Below, in pieces: positions 1 to 11,928 of a DNA stretch of 64,000 bases. Each line of letters opens with the position of its first letter. Positions within the stretch are counted from its first letter, which is position 1. The stretch comes from Rhynchospora pubera (taxonomy: Eukaryota; Streptophyta; Magnoliopsida; Poales; Cyperaceae): assembly GCA_028095005.1 (NCBI GenBank), contig CM051461.1, forward strand, positions 169,329,144 to 169,393,143, in the 5' to 3' direction. The notes beneath the pieces are model-generated. The model saw nothing but the letters and a program-made list of their open reading frames with translations. It did no database searches and was not told the DNA's origin. Position numbers and translations under genes: made by a program.

Positions 1-84
1 AGAAGGAACTTTAATCATCCTATTTAACTTGATTATGTGGTAATGCAGTTATATATGTACATGTTTTTTTTCTTCTGGAAATAG

Positions 85-3000
85 GATTTATCCAGAAGAC
101 CATCCTAGAAAGCGTGGGTTGTATTTGGTTCAACCGTACTGAGTCTAAGGACCGCGAAGTTGTTGCAAGAAAGTAAATATTATCTCTGCTATCTCTATAT
201 TACGAGCTCAATGGAGAATGCATTTACTGTTGGGTCCTCTGTAAGGTTGAATATTTTACTAGAATTTGGAGAGAGCATTAACCCAGGCACAAAGTTCTAA
301 TGTTCGTAGAGTTTAAGCATACAGAAGATTATCTAAATTTATAATCAAGTCGATGGAAAAGAAGGAAATGGTTGGTGTGGATATGATGTTGACCCATGCA
401 CACTACCAAGACATTTATAATTTTCTACGACCCCAAGCTGTCTAAACTCTAAACTGGTTTCATGTAGTTGGGATATAGACCATTATTGTCTCAGGTTTGT
501 TTATTCTTTAAGATCCTTCACACAGGTTACGAGAGCATGTTCAAGGAGTAGACAACAACCCTCTCTTGATATTTCCTGAGGGAACTTGCGTTAATAATCA
601 GTACACTGTTATGTTTAAGAAGGTTTGTTCTCAATCAAGTTATTATCAAATCTGGATAGAAACTTATAAGAAATCCTAACATATCATTTATTTAAAATAT
701 GTTGGGGTCTCTTTGCCTCTTGTTACAAATGCCTTTTGAAAGTGTTAATTTTAAATTATTAGACTTTAATCATAGATGTGGATTAGAAGTTATACTTTGA
801 TTAATATATGCTACTGCAGGGTTCATTCGAGCTAGGTTGTGCTGTTTGTCCAATTGCAATAAAATATAACAAAATATTTGTGGATGCCTTCTGGAACAGC
901 AAGAAGTAAGACACATCTTCTTAAACTGTTACTAAATAAACATACTTTTTGGATCCGTAAGATGTTTGTCTAAACGCCCTTAAAACTTCAAACTTCTTTA
1001 TTGGTCCTAGATAATTATTTTTCATTTCTCTTTCCTTGAAGTTTTTCCTTCTTTCAATTCAATTGCACTTCCAATGAGGCTTCATGTCATTTTTGTCCTT
1101 TCTCTATGACAACTATGGATAAAGTGACAAGGATGAGCCATTTAGATACACTAAGTTAAAGGCCTTACCAAATACAACAACAACAACAACAACAACTAAG
1201 CCTTTTATCCCAAGCAAGTTCCAAGTCATAATGTTTGATATCATATATTTCTTTTCTTAACAGACAGTCATTTACTAATCACTTGTTGAGATTGATGACA
1301 TCATGGGCAGTGGTTTGTGATGTCTGGTACTTGGAGCCTCAGTACCTCCAACCTGGTGAAACTGCTATTGAATTTGCTGAAAGGTATTAGCCTCTTATTC
1401 AGTATATCTATCTGGTTTATCAAATTATGCACTAAGCTTTTGTTGAAAGTTGTTCCATGATATAGAATTTTTTTGCAGTTTCTTGTTTCCCCTTTTCTTT
1501 CTTTGGGGCAAATTAGTCGTTGAAACATGAGATTCGACATTTACTGTGTTCTCTTCTAATCCCATTGTAGAATACAGCCACGGGTTCATTCTAGATAAAT
1601 GATGGAGACCTTTGAGTATCTTTAAAGAAAACTAACTATATAAGAGGCTTTTGCTCATTTTTTTTACTTAATGTTTCAGAAAAGATGCATGGATGAAATA
1701 ATTGAAGTTTCTCTCTCTCTCTCTCTTTTTTTAATTATCTTTTATGAAGAAAAAGTAGGTGTAATCTGGTCATGTTGGTGTGGTCTTGTTTAGGTTGTCA
1801 ATCTGATTCAGAATAGCCGGGTTCCAAATTCTCAATCTGTGACTATTAATCGCAAGTTGAATAACTTCCAACCTTTTAAGTGAGCAGGTTTCACAGGTTG
1901 CATTGAAAAGAAGTTTGATTTGAATCACAAGTAAAAATTAGTTTTGTTTAGAAGAAAAATCAAACTTAAATATAGCACACTCCAACTAACAATAAGGAAG
2001 TGGACGTTCTAATTTTAAACACTAAAATTAATAAGATAGTATGTTTGTACAATAATATTGCTAAACACTAATGTAATTATATGTACACAAATTCCTAAAG
2101 AAAAATCTGTAGTATTACTCCGAACATATAAAATCTGTGTCCAAATTTGTTTGTCAGATTAATCAAAATCCAATATATACATAACAAATTAAACTTATAA
2201 ATTGATGATTTTTTGGTCGGATCAGGTTGGCCAATTGGGTTGGTGGGGTTACAACTTACATTCCTATGTTTTAGGGACAGGAGATTTAATATTTACTGTT
2301 TAGTATCTAATTGTTAATGTAGGGTCAGAGACATGATAGCCACAAGAGCAGGATTAAAGAAGGTGCCATGGGATGGATATCTCAAGTATTTCCGCCCTAG
2401 CCCCAAGCTTACAGAAAAGAAGTATGCTTCTTTTAGCTTAATTTGTTGTTTGTAGTATTTGAGTTTAGTTTCTCCATTTTGCACAAACAATCAGTGGGTT
2501 GCTTGGATGGAAAGTTCCCCTCTTATTTTCATCTATACTTTTGAGGGGTGATATGAAACCTGTGAAACTCTCGTGGGACTCCACATTGGTTGGAAACGTC
2601 AACAATTTTTACTTGCTTTTTTGCCAATGCATCTATATACTGATGACATCACATGCCGTATGGGCTTGATGTGAGCGCATTTAAATTTGAATGTGTTTGT
2701 CATCACCACTAAACAAATGCAGGGTTTTTTTTGTTTTATCACTGTTGTTGCTGTCATCTTCATCATCTTTCTTCTTTTTTGTTTAGAGAGGGAAGTGAAT
2801 TGATAAGCCTCGGTGGTGATATTTTTTTAAACATTTGAATGCATTTCAAAACAATGTTTAGCCAACAGTGCTTCCAATTGCATGCAATTCAAAATAACCT
2901 GTGTTTATATCAGGTGTTATTTTTAGTCTAATACTGTATCCAATACCACCAGAACACCTCAATCTCATTTGTAAATTGTAATTGCATATTCAGGATATTG

Positions 3001-3098
3001 TTTTGTTAGTTGCAATAAGTCAGTAATCCTTATCTCAACCTTACATTTTCAGGCAGCAGATATTTGCTGAGGATGTGCTACGGCGGCTGGAGAAATAA
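85..3098 (+). CDS. GPAT9: Glycerol-3-phosphate acyltransferase 9, 3' part (6 exons)
   Basis: Endoplasmic-reticulum acyl-CoA:sn-glycerol-3-phosphate acyltransferase, first step of glycerolipid and storage-oil synthesis. The gene begins upstream of the window. Exons read by me: 85-172, 526-622, 820-905, 1264-1383, 2323-2421 and 3053-3098, with TAA at 3096-3098. All junctions are GT-AG and phases agree across split codons, giving the last 177 residues. Visible landmarks are ESVGCIWFNR, the acyltransferase block LLIFPEGTCVNN, CPIAIKYNKIFVDAFWNS, MTSWAVVCDVWYLEP and a C-terminal LKKVPWDGYLKYFRPSPK. This order is that of plant GPAT9 rather than of the land-plant GPAT4/6/8 or plastid GPAT families. 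The N-terminal membrane spans and the NHX4D block lie outside the window. No frameshift or stop is seen. Bases 1-84 are intron. Confidence 0.93.
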
Positions 3099-4133
3099 AT
3101 ACACCAGCTTCCTGGCTAAGCTTTTTTGTGCCTCAGGTCCTTTGCAGGTCTATATTTGATAGATTTTTAAGACATTTTAGTTGCCTTCTGTAATGATACA
3201 GCCTATAGATTAGTATGATGTTAGATTTGCTTTGGTGAATAATTTACATTTAGCGACCTATTTATTCTTGCTGGCAGTAAATACTAAGCTCAGTAAATAA
3301 TGATTGAGTTTTGTCCCCCACCCCCAAGAAAGGTAGTATTTTAGTTCTATTGTATGCCTCTTTAGTTTGGTAGCTTAACTTGATTCACAGTTTTAGTTAC
3401 TAGGCTTTTCATTGCTCCTGAAGAATTCATTGTGAAAAAGAGTATTGTTAATATGAAGCAGCTGTGTTTTTCTGTTTTTTTTTTCCCATTGTTTTGTCAT
3501 CTTTCTCGTTGATTATCATCAGTAACAATTAGTTATTAGGAAAGTGATAACTACACCTTATCTGCATCACTACCTTTATTGAAAGTACTATATAAGAAGT
3601 GCTACGCCTGCTACTAAAAGTGTTTATATCCTGTGTTGGCAGAAATAAGATATCTCAAATCTGCATATATATTTCGTAAAATGTACATTTTACATAGGTA
3701 TATGTAGTTGTAGATTCAGATATGAAAAACATGCCGGTATAGATAGTTTTGGAGTGTAGATAAATGGTGCAAAACAAGACATGCAAGAAAAACTTTTCTA
3801 GTTGATTAATTAGTTGACATTTTCTTTGCTTAATGAAGCAGGTGTCCTTTAAGGGTCACTTTTAGTTCAAAAAAAAAAAAAGTTTACATTTTTAAAGGCT
3901 GTGGTGGGATTTCGATTTCACGTTTAGAATCGTGTAGACTGCTGTAAAATTTGTTCGTTAGAAAACATTTAGCTATCAAATTTGGTGGTAAAAAGGATAA
4001 CCACGCATGTATGGATAACAAATCATATTGACCAGTACGATAGCTTACAAAAGAATCAAGATATTAGATGAACGCTGAGGATACAAGATGCAGGGAAATG
4101 ACAACTCAACTGAAGACAGAACAAGATCTTTCT
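3099..4133. other. Intergenic, 3' UTRs of two convergent genes
   Basis: The GPAT9 3' UTR (+) and the NHL 3' UTR (-) meet here. The DNA is AT-rich with no open frame of note and no recognisable repeat. An A-run at 3870-3882 is the only low-complexity tract. Confidence 0.6.
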
Positions 4134-5252
4134 TCAGAAATAGAGGGTGCACCTCTTGTCAGCATATTGGCTCAAAATGTTACCATCTTTCCCGACTGTA
4201 AAGTCGCACTCGACATGCATGCGGTGTTGATGCGTGTCCCATAACTTCACCTTGAACCTTATTACTGATGTTAGCTTTAAATTCAGCTTGAGTTGTCCGG
4301 CTGCCACATCAGCAGAAAACTGATCCCAGGCTGAATCTGTTGTGGTGGGGCCTGTGGCGGTCAGTGTTCCGAGGATTACTGTTGTATTTTTGGGTGGTTG
4401 GTAGAATGGGAAGAGAACTGGACCTGACCCCATCTCCTTGTCATTGTAAAAGACGGACGCATAGATTGAATCGTAGTAGATCCCTGTTATGGCAGAATTG
4501 TTAAAACCGTCAGTCTATTGGCAGAACTTGTAACCATGTTCCATTTTTTTTAATTATTTATAATACTATCATGTTTGCAATTAGTAAACATAATTTATCT
4601 GCATGTTAGAACCGAAATTTGTTTCAGGGAAGCTTAGTTTTAGTTCAGTTTGGGCTCTTTCCCACAGAGAAAAGCAATTAATGCTCAAAAGACAAAAGGC
4701 AAAGAAATTGTATGATTTGCTGGAAGATACCTTTCTCATTACGTTAAAGGTGGGGGAGTAATTTGCACTATGACCCAAGAGTATTGGATGGTTAATTAGT
4801 ACATAAACAAATAATAGATCATAAATACTGGGTTTTACTCAAATGTGCTATTTAAAGTTCCATACTATTTGAATATGTGAGAGCCAAAAGCATGTAAACA
4901 AAGCAAATCCTATATTCCTATTCAATAGAGGTATTTTTGAATTACCAATTTTGCCGTTAGAGTTCCGGTCAGTGATGTTAAAGCTGAGAGCTGAGTTGAC
5001 TGGACCAGTTGACTGTGCCAGGCCCGGGGCAGAAAAGGAAGAGAGGTGAAAATGAGGTCGGTGGGGCCGGAGGCTCAGCCAGAGAACAAAGATGATGACC
5101 CCAACAATTAGTAGCAGAGTGAGCAAAAATGAACAGAGGCACTTTGCGAACCGGCTTGTCAGGCTTTCCTTGACCCGGCTTGCATAGTACCGCCTCCTGC
5201 TTTGATGCTGGGGCTGGTAAGTAGTATATGCAGGTTGGTATGCGGATGACAT
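4134..5252 (-). CDS. NDR1/HIN1-like (NHL), LEA_2 family protein, two exons
   Basis: Likely a plasma-membrane or ER-anchored LEA_2 protein of the NHL family, whose members act in immunity, cell-wall contact or transport; the exact role is unknown. Exon 1 runs 5252 to 4946 and exon 2 runs 4483 to 4134 on the minus strand. The intron has GT at 4945-4944 and AG at 4485-4484. The join gives 218 residues, the usual NHL length. About 45 basic and polar N-terminal residues (Tyr/Gln/Arg-rich) precede one membrane span (LLLIVGVIIFVLWLSL) and the RPHRPHF stretch typical of the family. The LEA_2 domain follows, with ITDRNSNGKIGIYYDSIYA, where NPN is here NSN, and FYQPPKNTT. The splice joins GK-IG to IYYDSI, matching the conserved NPNxKIGIYYD block. 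The start at 5252 is the first ATG. It converges with GPAT9. Confidence 0.85.
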
Positions 5253-5529
5253 TAGGATAGATGTTTAGTTGATCTGGTACACAATTTGAATCTGATAATG
5301 CAATCTTATAAGAGGGAATAGTTTGGTTTAGACACTCAGAAAGTATGATTTAAGAAATAAAATTGTTCAGTTTATAAGTGAGGGAGGGAAGGAATATAGA
5401 TATGCTTTCTCCAGTCTTCAAGTTTAGGCTATTCTTAACTTCTTTCCTGGCGACCACCTCTCAATTTTCTATTTTCTTTATCGTTTCGGTAATTTTGAGT
5501 CGAAGAGAATGTTGTGAAGGAAAAATAGA
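5253..5529. other. NHL upstream region
   Basis: Presumed promoter and 5' UTR of the minus-strand NHL gene. No clear TATA box or repeat was picked out. Confidence 0.4.
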
Positions 5530-6401
5530 GGGAAAATTAGTTTTATGCCACCCTAAAGTTAAGAAATTAGAAAATTGCCACTCTAAATTCAATTTCATTA
5601 GAAAATTGCCACTTAAACAGTATAAACCATCCTTCTTCCTATCTATTTTTTCGTATTGACAAAAATACCCATCTCCTTCCTCTTCCTTTTCTTCTTATTC
5701 CTGAATCTCTAACGATGAAAATTTTCTTTTGTAACAGCCAATGTCGCAATGGCCCAATACTTGAATTAAATAGAACTCCGATAAAAAAAATGTTATGAAT
5801 ATTTAGATGCATCATGCATGTATCTCTGCTGCAAAATTCAGATTAGGTTAATTTTTTCTTTTGTACGATGTTTCTTCGAACAATATTAATAAAACTTAAC
5901 AATTAATTATATAAATAAACCTGTTTTCTTTCCTGTTCTCATCCGGTGTTAAAATAAATAAATAAATAAACATAGCATTTAACTAGCGGGGCATCGGATC
6001 AGATGGTGAAATAGCATAAAAAGTATGAAATTGATGCTTATGGTGAAAACTGGGTGTACAAATCGATAAATCGCACCCCTACAAGAATATAATTTTTGCA
6101 TTATTTTTCCATCATGTAGAAGTTTTAAATTTCTAATAAGTGAAAAAATGATCCGGCACAAAAAATAAACAATCTGACGTATCGGGGGAAAAAAAATCAT
6201 TAGAGACGGAAAAGATGAGATGGAGGACAAAGGGACATTTTAGTCAATACGTAAAATTAGATATAAAGATGAATGATTTCTACAGTATAAGTGACAATTT
6301 TCTAACTAAATTGAATTTAGAGTGGCAATTTTCAAAAGTTCAATTTTGAGGTGGCAATTTTCTAATTTTTTACTTTAAAGTGGCAAAAATCTAATTTTCC
6401 C
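5530..6401. mobile_element. Non-autonomous TIR DNA transposon (Mutator-like?)
   Basis: The left end starts GGGAAAATTAGTTTTATGCC and the right end is its inverted counterpart, ending CTAATTTTCCC. Both arms contain spaced copies of a GTGGCAATTTTCTAA motif, so the inverted region is about 100 bp per arm. The 9-bp flanks (5521-5529 and 6402-6410) match at 7 of 9 positions, in line with the 9-bp target duplication of Mutator-like elements. There is no coding capacity inside. A relative lies near 53.16-53.95 kb. The family assignment is inference; the inverted termini are seen directly. Confidence 0.65.
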
Positions 6402-7892
6402 GAAAATAAATCTTGCAAGGAAAACACGAACAATTTGAGCCGTTTGATTTTTGTAAGTGGAATTTTTACTGAGATTTGCGATCTCGCATTCACTCCACTA
6501 AAGAGATTAAGTGACCTGGCTTATGAACCCTTGATTTATTTCTTATTATTTATTTTTCATCATCTCCCATGGAATTGAAAAGGCAACTACAATACTAAAT
6601 AATTTGATGTTATTAATTATTAAATGTGCTGGGTTGTAATTCTAATTGCAGTATTAACAAGTAACAACCCAAATTTTGTATACATTTCCTGGAGTATTAA
6701 CCTCACCGATCCAAACAGACCATTAATGTGCTGGTTATGGAATTAATTCGCATTCTTTTGATCTTAAAAGGCTCTTTAGTTTGATATGGAAAGCGATGAG
6801 TTCGTCAGACTGCCAAAAGATAAGCTTGCCTCGGCTGAAAGGAGAAATATACTGTTTGAAAGGAATAACTGAATAAGGCATCTAACAAGAAAAGAGAAAA
6901 AAGTAGAAGAAGAAGATGAAGAAAGGAATTTTACACATGAGATGTTTTCCAAAAAGAAGAGTGTCATATTATTGCTCCAAATGAACATTTACATAACGAA
7001 TATAGTAAACTCAGATGTAATAATAATATTGATACAACCTCATTTGAATATTCATGTTGGTGGGGTCAAGATGAAATCAGAAGAAATTAAACATGAAGTT
7101 GTCCGATTTCTGTAATTCTATGCTGGGTTCAGTTGCCAGCGCAATTTCCAAGCCGTATCAATTTTATTGGTATCAGTTTATTGGGATATCTTCTGAACTT
7201 TATGAGCTATTGCATTCGGCAAAGTCAAAGGAGAGAGCTTTAAAAGAACAGAAAGCTTGTATCAACATTTATTTCCGTTCATCCAGCTTGAGGAAAAAAT
7301 GTAATTCATCAAGCTTCCCATTAACAACTGCTACATCCTTTCTTACTTAGAAAGAGCATAATACAGTAAAGTTACCATCTAGCCATTCCAATAAGCTTTA
7401 TGAAAAGATTATTCATATTACGATAAATCCAAAGGATGACAAAACCAGGAAATTAAATCTTGGCACCAGACTACCTGTCTACCAATCTACCAGACCGGCA
7501 TGTTCACACCAGAGGCTACTGTCTCCATGTCAGATTGCAAGCCAGTATTACATGGATATTTCATTATTTCTCATTTTCAGTAAGACAAACATATGATCGA
7601 CCATCACAACAGATCAATAATCCCAATGCTATAATTTATGAATAAGATAACAAAGGAAAACAATGTTTCTTCGCCAGCATCAGACTAATTGGTAAATTAA
7701 TTTCATTTGACAAGGAAAATAGGCAGCAGCACTACCAAAATATGTCATAGATGAACAAACATATCTCACTTAAGGTATCGAGTTTGACCAATTGATTGTA
7801 ATACGGTAATCATCTACAAAACTGCAAAGCTCATCAATTTAGGACGGTACAAAAGCATCAAAATAACCTTTTTCCTAAAACTTCACCAATCA
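6402..7892. other. Intergenic and F-box 3' flank
   Basis: AT-rich DNA between the TIR element and the F-box gene. Only short shadow ORFs are present. The part next to 7892 should hold the 3' UTR of the minus-strand F-box gene. I see no repeat or RNA gene. Confidence 0.5.
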
Positions 7893-9095
7893 TCAGCACA
7901 GACTCGGCAGAACCCAAACCGGCATGCACCCTTTTTGCAAGCCATAATACCTGAAAGGGTATCTTAGTATCTTATCATCGAGTGAATACTCATAGAAGCT
8001 GTCCCTGTCATGATCGAAATAATATATACAATTCGCTCTAATTCTCGACCCGCTAGGAACAATAGATCCAGCAAAACCTCCAAAAGAAAGGAACATAGCA
8101 CAACCATCAAGAGATGACGTGCTCACCCATTTACTGCTCTTATTATCCCATGTGTAAAGCCTCAATCCACCCAAGGGAAGATAGCCAATCAAAAGCAACT
8201 GCCCGTTACACTCAGCAAGGACCCATTTACTCACTGAGTTAGTACTCTCCTCTCTGCTTATCTCATCATCCACTCCTAAAACCGCCACTTTCCATGAAAA
8301 AGGGTCAACTGACAGAAGTTTCTTTCCATTTGTAAGAGCATACAGCTTGCCATTCAAGAAAAGCATATCATCGAGCACCTCGTCAGGACCAATGCAGCCA
8401 ATCCGCCAGTGAGATTGGCCTGACCAGCAGAACTGCACGATCGAGTCACCGGGTGAGAACAGTATGACTAAACACTCTGAAGACAAGGGAGAGGCTGACA
8501 ACCTGACCCGCTGAAACGCCTCGGTGGTCTTGGGTAAAAGAAACTCAGCCCCGGTGAATAAATTCCTGAGAAGAATCGTTTGATCGAAATAATCAAGTCC
8601 AATTGTGGAAATGAGGAATCCATGAGAGTAACCTAGAGTGCATGGCACCCTATGCGGCTGTCTCAGTTTTAAAATGTGGAGCCGGAGGCAATTCATGTCT
8701 ATGAAGCCCTCTGATGAAACTTGGAAGCCGGTGCAAAGAAACAGAGGGGGTTGTCGGGCAAGGGCATAACGGGTCGGGGCAGCAACCCGGCGCCAGCTCC
8801 GACAAACTTCCCGAAAGGCCATGAAGTCGCGCATCGAGCCGAATAGCCGCAATATTTCGATAAGCAAGTCGGGGGTCAGCGACGACCAGTCCCTTTCTTG
8901 ATCAAGATTCATGCAATTTGATCCATCATCATCAGAATTCTCTGAAGAAGTCTCCTGAGAGGTGATTTTATGAATTGGGTCGGTGGAAAGTCTTCTCCTC
9001 TTGGTGATTTCAATCTCTTCTAGGGATTGTAGCAATTCATCGACGGAGGGGAAAGGAGAATGGCGTTTAATGCCTTTCTTGGTAGTTGAGTTCAT
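7893..9095 (-). CDS. F-box protein with DUF295-type C-terminal domain
   Basis: Probable substrate receptor of an SCF (SKP1-CUL1-F-box) ubiquitin ligase. It is an intact single-exon ORF of 400 residues on the minus strand. Residues about 1-65 are charged and Ser-rich with a basic cluster (KRRR). The F-box lies at about 70-110, with WSSLTPDLLIEILRLF and FREVCRSWRRVA. The remainder resembles the DUF295/KIB beta-propeller-like region, with repeated hydrophobic strands, LVSVDPFSWKV-like segments, and C-terminal YYFDHDRDSFYEYSLDDKI. The start is the first ATG, just downstream of a purine-rich leader, and the stop is TGA at 7895-7893. F-box plus DUF295 proteins form large plant families with few characterised members, so no symbol is given. 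Confidence 0.85.
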   Translation of the reverse strand: MNSTTKKGIKRHSPFPSVDELLQSLEEIEITKRRRLSTDPIHKITSQETSSENSDDDGSNCMNLDQERDWSSLTPDLLIEILRLFGSMRDFMAFREVCRSWRRVAAPTRYALARQPPLFLCTGFQVSSEGFIDMNCLRLHILKLRQPHRVPCTLGYSHGFLISTIGLDYFDQTILLRNLFTGAEFLLPKTTEAFQRVRLSASPLSSECLVILFSPGDSIVQFCWSGQSHWRIGCIGPDEVLDDMLFLNGKLYALTNGKKLLSVDPFSWKVAVLGVDDEISREESTNSVSKWVLAECNGQLLLIGYLPLGGLRLYTWDNKSSKWVSTSSLDGCAMFLSFGGFAGSIVPSGSRIRANCIYYFDHDRDSFYEYSLDDKILRYPFRYYGLQKGCMPVWVLPSLC

Positions 9096-9596
9096 GGTTA
9101 AGCTTCACAATTAGGGGAAGAAAAGAACTGGATAGATGGTGTGGCAGGTTTCTTTGTGTTATTGGTTCGGTTTTAATATGATCTTCTCCGTAGTTATTTT
9201 CGGCGGAGAAAAAAACAGGCTTTCCCTATTGAGCAAAGAAAAAAAATAGATTTAAATTAAGAATAGAGAAGCAGAACGATCGCTGGAAACTAGAGAAGAC
9301 GATGGCCGCCGTAGTGAGGATTTAGATTCTGTTCCACATATTTGTGAAACATTTTCTGTTGCGAGTCGCTGACAGCGGCCTTATTCGCAAACTAATTTCG
9401 TGATTTGGATATAAATACCGATAATTTAGCCGAAAATTACATATTATAATGTAAAGTATATATTATTAATGTATTTGTATGCTTCAAAAATAATTAGGAA
9501 GTTGTAAATTTCATAAATAATATTTGTGACATAAATAGTACATTCAGTTTTTAAATATTACGAACGAGTTTGATAACCGCCTTCTAAATTCTTATT
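9096..9596. other. F-box gene promoter and intergenic DNA
   Basis: Upstream region of the minus-strand F-box gene. AT-rich, without a confident regulatory motif. Confidence 0.4.
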
Positions 9597-9763
9597 GGGG
9601 CCGTTTGGATCGCTTAGGAAGTTGGAGAATTTGGAAAAGTTGCAATTCCTAGGAATAAATTTATTGGAAAGTGTTTAATTTTGTGAAGAGTTTAGATTAT
9701 TTATAATAAATTTATGATAGGAAGATGAAATTCCCCAAAATTCCATGGGATCCAAACGGCCCC
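9597..9763. mobile_element. MITE, GGGGCCGTTTGGAT termini (167 bp)
   Basis: Terminal inverted repeats GGGGCCGTTTGGATC and GGATCCAAACGGCCCC bound a 167-bp element. ATT flanks both ends (9594-9596 and 9764-9766). An inverted copy of the same family, about as long, lies at 35468-35635. There is no coding capacity. The 3-bp duplication points to PIF/Harbinger-type mobilisation (inference). Confidence 0.85.
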
Positions 9764-10313
9764 ATTATTATTATGAACTTCTAGCGAATTTCAAATATAC
9801 ATTCAGTTTGTAACATTTTATTGATATCAATTATTTGTCTTTATCAATTAGACCACAACAACTGATGACTATCACATAGATTTGACCAGGTCCAAGTATT
9901 TTTTTTATGGTTCTTCCATATTTACATTCATCTCCCAATCTCATTTTTCTTAAACCCTTCAAAATGCACATATTTTTCTATCATGTCAATGCACACTTGA
10001 CTACTTTTCAGTCAAACACAGTTGAAAAATTCAAATTTTAAACTTGGAAATTTGAAAATTTCAAATTTCAAATTTTAAATTACAAAATTCAAAATTTTAA
10101 TTTTAGAGTTTTGGGTGTAGCGGATCTATCCCCCCCCCATTTTCCCCCTTTTCTTAAAGATTTAATCTCATGAGGATAATGTGAGTATCTTTAAAAATAT
10201 ATAGTTAATCTAGAGTGACATATATCTAATTAGTTATGTGTCGGAGCTCGGAAGATATTAATGACATAAAACTAATTTTAGCAATTTAAGAGTGTCACAT
10301 TTTTATTAGCAAT
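9764..10313. other. AT-rich intergenic DNA
   Basis: Low-GC sequence with A/T runs, including a local fold of AAATTTGAAATTT-like tracts at about 10025-10110. No gene is seen. Confidence 0.4.
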
Positions 10314-11408
10314 TTTAAAACGGAATTGCTTAGGATCATCCTTCAGATTCTATCATCCCCATCATCCTCACGCGTACGTAACTAACTCGCGTTCCCTCAC
10401 GCATACACTCTCGCGCCTTCCCCTCCTCTGTATCCGCCCCTGTCCCCTCCTCCCTCCTACATACGTCGTCCCCCCTCCCTCTCCTCCCCTCCTCCCTCCC
10501 ATGTACACCGTCCCCCCACCCTTCTCCTCTTTCTCTACACACTTTATAACTGTTGAAGTTAATATATTTAAATGTTGAAGGCAATATCGTAATTGTTGAA
10601 GTTAATATATGTACTGTTGAAGTTATATATGTAATTGTTAAAGTTAATATGTTATATATGTAACTGTTGAAGTTAATATATATAACTGTTGAAGTTATAT
10701 GTGTAACTGTTGAAGTTATATATGTAGCTGTTGAACTTATATATGTGACTATTGAAGTTAATATGTTATATATGTAACTGTTTAAGTTAATATATATAAC
10801 TGTTGAAGTTAATATATGTAACTGTTGAAGTATATATGGATCTGTTGAAATTATATATGTGACTATTGAAGTTAATATGTTATATATGTAACTGTTGAAG
10901 TTAATATATATAACTGTTGAAGTTAATATATGTAACTGTTGAAGTATATATGGATCTGTTGAAATTATATATGTGACTATTGAAGTTAATATGTTATATA
11001 TGTAACTGTTGAATTTAATATATATAACTGTTGAAGTTAATATATATAATTGTTGAACTTGGCATATTTAAATGTTGAATGTAATATTTGAAGTGGGCAT
11101 ATTTAAATTATTGAAGTTGGCATATATATTAGGTTCAACAGTTATATATATTAACTTCAACAGTTATATATATTAACTTCAACAATTATAATCGTGTCAA
11201 TATATAGTGTCTGTGAGAGAGGGGAGTGGGAGGGGGAGCACACGCGGAAGGAATGAGAGGGGGACGAGCGTACGTAGCAGGGAGAGAAACAGAGTGATTT
11301 CCAGAAATAGAAAACGCGTAGAGCCAAAAATAGAAAAACGCGTGGGGATGATGGGGATGATGAATATCGGGGATGATCCTTATCACCCCCGATTTTAAAA
11401 TAGCATTT
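10314..11408. mobile_element. Palindromic (foldback-like) element, about 1.1 kb
   Basis: The left arm (about 10314-10540) and right arm (about 11200-11408) are inverted counterparts. AATTTTAAAACGG at left matches the complement of CCCCGATTTTAAAA at right. ATCATCC and CATCCCCATCATCC blocks followed by ACGCGT occur in both arms in inverted order. The arms are pyrimidine-rich on one side and purine-rich on the other. The centre is a tandem array of AACTGTTGAAGTTAATATAT-type units whose orientation flips at about 11120. No protein is encoded; the short ORFs there are compositional artefacts. Confidence 0.6.
10545..11195. repeat. Tandem minisatellite, unit about 20 bp (TGTTGAAGTTAATATATGTA-like)
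   Basis: About 30 degenerate copies of a 17-25 bp unit containing TGTTGAAGTTA and TATATGTAAC. A higher-order unit of about 120 bp (GTATATATGGATCTGTTGAA plus neighbours) repeats at about 10830 and 10950. Orientation inverts after about 11120, where TTAACTTCAACAGTT is read on the + strand, making the array part of the larger palindrome. Confidence 0.75.
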
Positions 11409-11928
11409 TTAAAAAAAAAATTGACAAAACTTGTAGTGGCATAAATCTATTTTTTGTTTACAAAGTTGGCCTAATGTAATTAGAAGTGTTCATTTTAAGA
11501 GCAACTTGCTCCTTATTTTATGAAACTAGACATGGTATTAGCAGTTTCGCTGCGTTATGTTCTTTTAGATAACAATAATTCAATATGATTTCCAAATATA
11601 TTTAATTTTTAAATAAATTAAATAGTGATTAATACTACTATTTTTAGTGCATTTTGCCAAAAAAGAGAAAATTATTTTTAATTATAGAAAATGCAAAATA
11701 GAAAACTATTTTTGACTAAAAATAGAAATACAAAAAAGGGTCAAAAATAGAGAAAAAATCACGATTTTTTTTATTAATACTATAGATGAAGATAAAAGGA
11801 TTTTTTCTTTTACCTTTCCAACGAGTATTTTTTCCCCCCAAACCAGAGTGCTGAGGAGTTAACTTAATTTATGACCAATTTTTAAGAGAAGATTCAGATC
11901 GAGCATCGTTTGCCTTTCACTGTATCAT
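11409..11928. other. AT-rich intergenic DNA
   Basis: No gene or clear element. A GTGGCATAAATCTA motif at about 11434 resembles the ends of the 5.5-kb and 53-kb TIR elements, but no partner end was found. Confidence 0.35.

Noticed and set aside
4581..4778. Minus-strand ORF between the NHL exons
   Set aside because: Lies in the NHL intron; no similarity.
10336..11398. Gly/Arg/Glu-rich ORFs at both ends of the palindromic element
   Set aside because: Translations of the purine-rich inverted arms, mirrored on the opposite strand.
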